From Akkermansiaceae bacterium (GTDB taxonomy: Bacteria; Verrucomicrobiota; Verrucomicrobiia; Verrucomicrobiales; Akkermansiaceae), in the NCBI GenBank assembly GCA_028293225.1, contig JAQGPE010000616.1:1-5239 (forward strand): a stretch of 5,239 nt of DNA, written 5' to 3'. A program made the translations under genes and the position numbers. The notes below the pieces were generated by a model. The model saw only the letters and a program-made list of their open reading frames with translations, made no database searches and was not told the origin of the DNA. This document shows, piece after piece, positions 1 through 5,239 of this stretch; the first letter of the stretch is position 1, and each line of letters starts with the position of its first letter.

Positions 1-1
1 A

Positions 2-1357
2 AAGCTGGAGCATCCGGTGTTACAGGCCGAAATGCCGTGGGAATGGAAAGAGCGGAACGGCGCCGCTGACAAACGACTCAACATCTACGGAACGGTGCTG
101 CGCGATGAAAAAACCGGTGCCTTCCAGATGTGGTACGCGGACGCGGGCCATGTGCTTTACGCGACCTCAACAGACGGCATTCGCTGGGTGCGTCCCATTC
201 TCAATATCACGGGCGAAAACAACCTCACCAATCTGGGGCTCCACAGCCCGAGCATCATCCGCGACGCCTTCGAGACGGATCCGCGAAAACGATACAAAGC
301 CGTCGGCAATGCGAGCATGGGTGTGGACGAAGCCAAGCTCCAGCGACTCAAGGATAAGTTCGAACTGGCGGACTGGTATCGGGACAAGACCCATCGCCTC
401 TATTACGCGGCGTATTCGGCCGATGGCCTGCGCTGGACGATCGAACCGGAGCCGATTTTGCTCGGCTGTGATACCATCACCTTGTCGCAAGACCCGGTGA
501 CCGGCGAATACCTCGTCTTTCACAAACGCCAGGGCGATCCGCGGGTGGTGGGCATTCGCCAGGTTTTTCTGTCCGTCAGCAAGGACCTGGAGCATTGGTC
601 TGAACCCGATCCTGTCGTGGTCGCGGATGAATTGGACAATCGGGCGGCCAAAAAACTGAAAGGAGGAACTTACTCGGAATTCTACAATCTCTCCGCGTTC
701 CCTTATGGCGGGCAGTGGCTCGGATTTGCCACGCATTTCCGCCGGGTCGAGCCTCCCTCAGCCCTGTTCGGCAACGACGAGGTTAACGGCGTCAAAAGGT
801 CCGCCACCGGGATTATCGATGTGCAGCTTGTGCAAAGCCGCGACGGCCGCCATTGGCACCGCTGCTCCGATCGCAGTCCGGTCATTCCACTGGGGCCGCA
901 CCTTTATGATGCCGGGAGCATTTTCGGCCTCTGCAATGCCCCCGTCATCGTCGGCGATGAAATGTGGATGTATTACACTGCGGTCACCACACCGCACGGG
1001 GGTGTGCCGCCCGAAAAAGAGCAATCTATCGCCCGCGCATCCTGGCGGATCGACGGTCTGGCTTCCTTGCAGGCCAAAGAGAAGCCGGGGACGATCGAAA
1101 CGCACGCGTTTATCCCGGAAGGAAAGAATCTCTCGGTGAATGCCGACGTCGGGAAAGGCCGGCTCAGGGTGGAGGTGCTAAACGCCGACGGAATAACCAT
1201 CGAAGGTTATGAGAAAGAATCCTGCGTTATCCAAAATCAGGATTCCGTGAAGCTGGCCGTCCAATGGAAGGATGCGGCGACGCTCCCTGCAGGCGCTCCG
1301 ATTCGCCTTAGATTCCATCTGGAGAACGGGGATCTATACAGCTACCGGATTGATTGA
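2..1357 (+). CDS. GH32/GH43-like five-bladed beta-propeller protein, 5' partial
   Basis: The reading frame is open to the left edge of the window, so the gene is 5' truncated. A GTG at 17 could serve as a start, but the codons before it (KLEHP) continue the family-like N-terminal pattern, with PWEW and YGTVLRDE following. The real start, and probably a signal peptide, should lie upstream. The first three quarters look like a beta-propeller of the GH32/GH43/GH68 fold. Blade-type segments include FQMWY near 126-140, FNA-like strands, and MWMYYTA near 962-982. Four S-x-D-(G)-x-x-W motifs occur at 167-187, 416-436, 578-598 and 836-856. From about 1060 a beta-sandwich tail follows (GRLRVEVLNADG, then PIRLRFHLENGDLYSYRID), a C-terminal arrangement I associate with uncharacterised planctomycete and verrucomicrobial propeller proteins. 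Its likely role is glycan hydrolysis or binding outside the cytoplasm. I cannot assign the catalytic carboxylates or the substrate. Gene 2 follows immediately, suggesting one transcript. Confidence 0.88.
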   Translation, partial: KLEHPVLQAEMPWEWKERNGAADKRLNIYGTVLRDEKTGAFQMWYADAGHVLYATSTDGIRWVRPILNITGENNLTNLGLHSPSIIRDAFETDPRKRYKAVGNASMGVDEAKLQRLKDKFELADWYRDKTHRLYYAAYSADGLRWTIEPEPILLGCDTITLSQDPVTGEYLVFHKRQGDPRVVGIRQVFLSVSKDLEHWSEPDPVVVADELDNRAAKKLKGGTYSEFYNLSAFPYGGQWLGFATHFRRVEPPSALFGNDEVNGVKRSATGIIDVQLVQSRDGRHWHRCSDRSPVIPLGPHLYDAGSIFGLCNAPVIVGDEMWMYYTAVTTPHGGVPPEKEQSIARASWRIDGLASLQAKEKPGTIETHAFIPEGKNLSVNADVGKGRLRVEVLNADGITIEGYEKESCVIQNQDSVKLAVQWKDAATLPAGAPIRLRFHLENGDLYSYRID

Positions 1358-1374
1358 AGACCTGCAAATTGACC

Positions 1375-2955
1375 ATGAATCCATCCCGCCGAAGCTTTCT
1401 CAAACTCTCCTCCGGAGCACTCACGGTCGTCGGGTCGGGGGGGCACTTCCGCAATGCAACGCACGCCGCTTCCCCGCGTTTCCATCCCACGCCGGCCGCC
1501 GCCAGTTACAAGTGTATCTTCAACCACGAACTGCTGGTCATCGTCGGGAAGAAGGATAATAGCCCGGCTTACATCGGTTCCTTCATCGACAAGCTGAGAG
1601 ATACGGACGTCGATGCCGTGATGTGCTGCCCGACGATGTGGCGCACCAATCTCTATCCTTCCGAGGTCGATCCGCAGTGGAAGAAGTTCACGCCGGAGCA
1701 GCGCTCGCCGAAGTTCCCGGCGTTTGACCGGATCATGGGTTACATCCACGGCGGCGGCGATCCGGTGAAGGATACGTTCGAGGCCTGTCGGCGGAATGGG
1801 AAGGACTTTTTCATCTCCTACCGGATGAACGATCAGCACTACGTGGGCGATCTTACCTGGCCGACCCACAACGCGATCTGGCGCGAGCATCCGGAATACT
1901 GGCTGGGAGACTCCGACGCACCGCCCGCCAAAGGCGGCGACAATGTCCGCCTCTTCAACTACCTGGTGCCCGAGGTGCGGGACTACTACTTCTCGATCCT
2001 GCGCGAACTCTGCACGAACTACGATGTGGACGGCGTGGAACTCGACTTCCAACGGTTTCCCAAGTTCTTCCGGAACGCGGATTTGGAAGAGGGTCGCGGC
2101 GTGATGACGGCTTTCGTCCGGCGCATCAAGACCATGATGGAAGACATCGGTCGCGAGCGCGGGAAGTCGCTCAAGCTCTGCATCCGCATTCCCGAAACGC
2201 TGGCCAAATGTGAAGAGGCCGGGTTGGACATCCCGACGTGGGACAAGCAGCGGCTAGTCGAGATGATCAACATTTCCTCGTTCTACGTCCACACCATCGA
2301 ACTCGGGGTCGAAGAGTTCCGGGCGGCGACAAGCTACGGCAAACTTTATGGTGAGATGAACTACCTGACCTACCAGGAGTCGCGTAAATCCGGGGGCTCT
2401 GGCCGCCGCTACACGACGTTCGAGACTTACCGCGCTTCGGCGCTGAACCTTTTCCACCGCGGTGTGGATGGATTGAGCCTGTTCAACTACGACTACGTTC
2501 CCGGCAAACAGCGCGTCGCCATGGCAGAAGGCCTCAAGCGGATCACGGATCTCGATTTCCTCCGACACAAGTCCAAGAACTATGTGATCTCCTCTGGCTT
2601 CGGCACTTTCCCGGCGAAAAACGAGCGCACGTTCGAGCTGATCATTCCTGATGATACCACCAAGGTCCGGTTTGATCGCGCCGTGCTGCGCATCGAGACG
2701 CGACGGGACTGCACGGGGTTAACGATCGGCGTCTGGCTGAATGGCGAGGCCTTGGAGCCGCTGACTCATGAGGGAACCGAACTCTTTGCCCCGGTAGAAC
2801 AAAACCCGGCCTATCCAGCTGCCCAAGTTTTGAAGTTCTACACCGTGCCGCTGGCTCGGATCGTCGCGGGAAAAAACACGGTGAAGATCAGCAACCTCGA
2901 CCGGAAAAAAGGAGCATGTGAACTGCGCTCGATGGAACTCGCCATTTATCGCTGA
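1375..2955 (+). CDS. Tat-exported GHL10-like TIM-barrel putative glycoside hydrolase
   Basis: A protein of 526 residues from the ATG at 1375. Residues 1-31 form a Tat-type signal: SRRSFLK at 4-10, a short hydrophobic stretch, and a possible cleavage after THA at 31. A TTG at 1354 would add seven residues and overlap the stop of gene 1; I prefer the ATG because it places the twin-arginine motif close to the N-terminus. Residues about 45-395 look like a TIM barrel of the glycosyl-hydrolase-like 10 type: FFISYRMND (145-153), HPEYW (172-176), LFNY..PEVRDYY (193-205), the strand DVDGVELDF (217-225), GLDIPTW (283-289), YGEMNY (325-330) and GVDGLSLFNYDY (363-374). Glu222 and Asp224 on the VELDF strand are the best visible candidates for a catalytic acid; this is inference. 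Residues about 418-526 are beta-rich and resemble a jelly-roll or carbohydrate-binding tail. The substrate is unknown. The activity is predicted from fold-like motifs only, so a non-catalytic glycan-binding role remains possible. Confidence 0.9.
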   Translation: MNPSRRSFLKLSSGALTVVGSGGHFRNATHAASPRFHPTPAAASYKCIFNHELLVIVGKKDNSPAYIGSFIDKLRDTDVDAVMCCPTMWRTNLYPSEVDPQWKKFTPEQRSPKFPAFDRIMGYIHGGGDPVKDTFEACRRNGKDFFISYRMNDQHYVGDLTWPTHNAIWREHPEYWLGDSDAPPAKGGDNVRLFNYLVPEVRDYYFSILRELCTNYDVDGVELDFQRFPKFFRNADLEEGRGVMTAFVRRIKTMMEDIGRERGKSLKLCIRIPETLAKCEEAGLDIPTWDKQRLVEMINISSFYVHTIELGVEEFRAATSYGKLYGEMNYLTYQESRKSGGSGRRYTTFETYRASALNLFHRGVDGLSLFNYDYVPGKQRVAMAEGLKRITDLDFLRHKSKNYVISSGFGTFPAKNERTFELIIPDDTTKVRFDRAVLRIETRRDCTGLTIGVWLNGEALEPLTHEGTELFAPVEQNPAYPAAQVLKFYTVPLARIVAGKNTVKISNLDRKKGACELRSMELAIYR

Positions 2956-3099
2956 GGCCAATCACGCCCTCACCTCCTTGCCAGCAGCGATCCAGCCAAC
3001 CCAACTCGTCGAACTCCAAGATGCCGGCCCTTTCTATCTTGCCGAAGCCTCGCAGCTGAAATGACTGTTTCCTCCAGCTCCTTCATGACTTTCCCCCTG
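2956..3099 (+). other. Intergenic stretch between the TIM-barrel and beta-helix genes
   Basis: This is the longest gap in the window. I see no stable GC hairpin followed by a T run, so no intrinsic terminator is supported. I also find no well-spaced -35/-10 pair: TTGCCA at 2978-2983 has no matching -10 at about 17 bases, and TATCTT at 3035-3040 has no -35. Two plus-strand frames stay open across most of it (see findings). Part of it, from 3061 onward, could be coding if the beta-helix gene starts at an earlier ATG. Confidence 0.5.
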
Positions 3100-4587
3100 A
3101 TGAAATCCATCCTCCTCGCTTTCCTCTCCGCAGGATGTCTCTGCGCCGCCGCCGAAACGCCCGCGCAGTCACCCAAACCGGAAGCTGCCACGCGCGACAG
3201 AGGCGCATTTGAAGTGCGGATCCCGGCACCCGGCCCCGCTGCGCTGGCGGACAAGATCCTCCAGGACGCGATTGATACGGTCGCTGCAGCGGGCGGCGGG
3301 GTGGTGTTGTTAGGCGCGGGCGACTTCAAGCTCTCGCGCACCGCGGGCGACGAGACCGTCGTGATCAAGAGCAACGTGACGCTGCGCGGCCAGGGTTTCT
3401 CGACGCACATTTACCTCGATCCCAAGACTCCGTCCAATCCGCAGCGCTATTTTCCGCTCCGCATCGGCACCGGGAAGGTGCCCGCGAGCAATGTCGTCAT
3501 CGAGCAACTGCGCTACACGGGGCACGACAAGGCCATCGGCGGCGGGTCGATCATGGGGTTGAACGCGCGTCTCGATGAGCCGGAATCGCTGCTGCTCTCC
3601 TGCGACAATGTCAGCATTCGTCACTGCTGGATCTACGATGCCAAGCAAGCCGTGGGCTGCACCAAGCCGGGCGGATCGATGTATGAGGCCAAGACCGTCA
3701 TCACGCCTGCGGAAGCCAGGGCCGCCAGCAAGGCCGGGGTCGGGCCCAGGAATTACACGAACCCGGACCGGCTCGCCTCGCAATTCAAGAACTGGCAGGT
3801 CTGCCACAACTTCATCGACACCTGCGGCAACAAGGCCGTCGAGCTCGCCGAATGCAACGGCGGCCTGATCGCGGACAACTACATGACCAATGTCGTTGAC
3901 GGTCCGCAGGTGATCTTCGGCAGCCGCAATGTGCAGATCCGCGACAACGAGGTCTACTTCACCCGGTCGGGCATCAACATCACCGAAGGCTCGAATCACA
4001 TCCGGGTTACCGGCAATCATGTGGAGCCAGTCCCCACATTCACCAAAAACGCGGCCAACGCCTGCCTGCTCTTCCGCACCGAGCCTCAGCCGCTCGTCAC
4101 CACGATTTCACACGTCGTGGTCTCGGGAAACATCTTTCGCGATCAGACGACCCCGCAGAAGGGCACGGTGAAGTTCATCACGCGGCCGGAATCACTCGGC
4201 TGCACCTATGAAGCGATCACGCTGACGGGGAACGTCTTCGATGGCGACGTGCTCGTGCTCGACAGTCGCTCGCCGGCGATGACCACGATCCGGGACGTGA
4301 TTTTCGCCGACAACATCTGCGAAGGCGACCTGATCTCGGCGCCGTCCGGCGTGGTGAAGTCGAGCAACGTGATGGTCCGCGGCAATCAATTGCGCAAGCC
4401 CGGCAATTACAGCCTCCAGGCCAGCGGCTGGATCTGGGCCGCGAACAGCCACCCCGGCGGATCGCTCACCATCGCGTCCGGCGCGGAGGGAAACGTCGTG
4501 CACGACAACGTCGTCATCACCGAAATCACCGACCAAGGCGCTAAGACCGACCTGGCCCGCAACGTGATCCGTCCCTTTAAACGCTGA
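3100..4587 (+). CDS. Secreted right-handed parallel beta-helix protein (pectate-lyase-like superfamily)
   Basis: I chose the ATG at 3100 (495 residues) because it begins directly with a Sec signal peptide, MKSILLAFLSAGC followed by LCAAAE. In-frame ATGs at 3061 and 3085 would put 13 or 5 extra residues in front of it. Cleavage is ambiguous: AxA before Glu19 fits signal peptidase I, while LSAGC is a loose lipobox with Cys13 as possible lipid anchor. Residues about 52-105 match the start of pectate-lyase-superfamily proteins: LQDAIDTVAAAGGG, VVLLGAGDF, then VTLRGQG. The rest is a beta-helix with about eleven coils, nine carrying an Asn at the same turn (N237, 260, 283, 306, 344, 378, 405, 429, 470). 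A long insertion interrupts the helix at about 188-228. The fold suggests a polysaccharide lyase, glycoside hydrolase or epimerase acting on an acidic or complex glycan outside the cytoplasm. I see no motif that fixes the reaction. The next gene begins 27 bases downstream. Confidence 0.9.
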   Translation: MKSILLAFLSAGCLCAAAETPAQSPKPEAATRDRGAFEVRIPAPGPAALADKILQDAIDTVAAAGGGVVLLGAGDFKLSRTAGDETVVIKSNVTLRGQGFSTHIYLDPKTPSNPQRYFPLRIGTGKVPASNVVIEQLRYTGHDKAIGGGSIMGLNARLDEPESLLLSCDNVSIRHCWIYDAKQAVGCTKPGGSMYEAKTVITPAEARAASKAGVGPRNYTNPDRLASQFKNWQVCHNFIDTCGNKAVELAECNGGLIADNYMTNVVDGPQVIFGSRNVQIRDNEVYFTRSGINITEGSNHIRVTGNHVEPVPTFTKNAANACLLFRTEPQPLVTTISHVVVSGNIFRDQTTPQKGTVKFITRPESLGCTYEAITLTGNVFDGDVLVLDSRSPAMTTIRDVIFADNICEGDLISAPSGVVKSSNVMVRGNQLRKPGNYSLQASGWIWAANSHPGGSLTIASGAEGNVVHDNVVITEITDQGAKTDLARNVIRPFKR

Positions 4588-4614
4588 CAGGCCCCACCGA
4601 ACCGACACGCCGCC

Positions 4615-5239
4615 ATGTCCTCCACCCCTTCGCGCCGCACCTTCCTGAAGACCCTCGCGGCGGTCTCGTCGAGCGCATCACCATCTTCGATGTTCGCTGC
4701 ATCAGCCCATCCCGCAGGCACTCAATCATCTGAGTCGAAAACCGACGTGCTCATCATCGGCGGCAGTCTGGGTGGTATCGCCGCGGCCCTGGCTGCGGCA
4801 CGCATGGGCAGCAACGTCATCGTGACCGAGGAAACCTCATGGATCGGCGGCCAGGCCACGGGACAAGGCGTGCCTTTGGATGAGCATCCCTGGATCGAGC
4901 GCTATGGCCGCACGCAAAGCTACGCGGACTTTCGCAGCGGTGTGCGCGATTACTACCGCCGCCACTATCCGCTCACGCCTGAAGCCCGGGCCGACCGTTG
5001 TCTGAACCCCGGTGCGGGCTGGGTCAGCGGCCTCTGTTTTGAGCCCCATGTCGGCCTCGCCGTGCTGAATGAAATGCTCGCGCCGCACCTTGCCTCCGGA
5101 CGCATCATCATCCTCACCCGCCATCGTCCGGTCGCGCTGCACATGGAGCGCGACTCCGCGCGTGCCGTCACCGTGCTCGATGAAACCAACGATGTGAAGC
5201 GCACCTTCACTGCGCCCTTCATTCTCGATGCCACCGAGC
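4615..5239 (+). CDS. Tat-exported FAD-dependent oxidoreductase, 3' partial
   Basis: The frame opens at the ATG at 4615 and has no stop before the window ends, giving 208 residues. Residues 1-31 are a Tat-type signal: SRRTFLK at 6-12, an Ala/Ser-rich stretch and a possible cleavage after ASA at 31. An FAD-binding Rossmann motif follows: DVLIIGGSLGGIAAALAAARMG at 44-65, here in two parts, DVLIIGGSLGG then IAAALAAARMG, ending in VIVTEE with Glu72 or Glu73 placed to bind the FAD ribose. WIGGQATGQGVP at 76-87 is characteristic of the FAD_oxidored family (Pfam PF12831), which is frequent in Planctomycetota and Verrucomicrobiota. Tat export fits a protein that folds around its flavin in the cytoplasm before export. 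The substrate cannot be read from this part, and the C-terminal substrate-binding half is outside the window. The position after three carbohydrate-active-type genes suggests oxidation of a sugar or released glycan component, which is inference. No clear ribosome binding site precedes the start. Confidence 0.9.
   Translation, partial: MSSTPSRRTFLKTLAAVSSSASPSSMFAASAHPAGTQSSESKTDVLIIGGSLGGIAAALAAARMGSNVIVTEETSWIGGQATGQGVPLDEHPWIERYGRTQSYADFRSGVRDYYRRHYPLTPEARADRCLNPGAGWVSGLCFEPHVGLAVLNEMLAPHLASGRIIILTRHRPVALHMERDSARAVTVLDETNDVKRTFTAPFILDATE

Noticed and set aside
659..670. AGGAGG-like sequence inside gene 1
   Set aside because: It looks like a strong ribosome binding site but no start codon follows at a suitable distance that opens a credible frame, and the propeller gene reads through it.
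167..736. Minus-strand open frame of about 189 codons opposite gene 1
   Set aside because: It overlaps the blade motifs of the propeller gene, has no recognisable domain and no sign of its own start region.
1342..2052. Long minus-strand open frame of about 236 codons opposite gene 2
   Set aside because: It lies entirely against a well-supported plus-strand gene with export signal and domain motifs. Long antisense frames are expected in GC-rich coding DNA, and its translation shows no recognisable domain.
3021..3059. Twelve-codon ATG frame just before the gene 3 region, as a possible leader peptide
   Set aside because: There is no ribosome binding site, no run of regulatory codons and no attenuator-like hairpin, so it is most likely chance.
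3100..3156. Lipoprotein signal in the beta-helix protein
   Set aside because: LSAGC passes only a loose lipobox pattern, with Ser where Leu is usual at -3, and an AxA site for signal peptidase I follows closely. I left the anchoring undecided instead of calling a lipoprotein.
3310..4020. Long minus-strand open frame of about 236 codons opposite the beta-helix gene
   Set aside because: Its composition is rich in Val, Asp, Arg and Ala, as expected for an antisense shadow, and the opposite strand encodes a regular beta-helix with an asparagine ladder.

Overview
The window is a single-strand run of four closely spaced plus-strand genes. Two are complete and two are cut by the window edges. All look like exported or envelope proteins of a carbohydrate-degradation locus. 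The DNA is GC-rich by eye, none of the visible starts has a convincing Shine-Dalgarno sequence, and two proteins begin with Tat-type signals of the form SRR(S/T)FLK. That combination, with these protein families, is typical of the Planctomycetota-Verrucomicrobiota-Lentisphaerota group. Verrucomicrobiota is my best guess, but this is inference from style and not from a marker gene.

Layout. (1) 2-1357: the 3' part of a beta-propeller protein related to the GH32/GH43-type glycosidases, with a C-terminal beta-sandwich; the start lies outside the window. (2) 1375-2955: a Tat-exported TIM-barrel protein resembling the glycosyl-hydrolase-like 10 (GHL10) group, with a C-terminal beta-rich domain. It starts 17 bases after gene 1, or overlaps it by 4 bases if a TTG start is used. 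(3) 3100-4587: a secreted right-handed parallel beta-helix protein of the pectate-lyase-like superfamily, with a regular asparagine ladder. (4) 4615 to the window end: the N-terminal 208 residues of a Tat-exported FAD-dependent oxidoreductase, starting 27 bases after gene 3.

The gaps of 17, 144 (105 if an earlier start of gene 3 is used) and 27 bases, with no recognisable terminator between genes, suggest co-transcription. A plausible reading is a locus in which three polysaccharide-active or polysaccharide-binding proteins and one flavoprotein act outside the cytoplasm on one complex glycan. The sequence does not identify the glycan, and no transporter, regulator or sulfatase is visible here. 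I see no RNA genes, mobile elements, CRISPR arrays or notable DNA repeats, and no clear sign of a radically new system. The points of interest are the uncharacterised enzyme activities and their combination.
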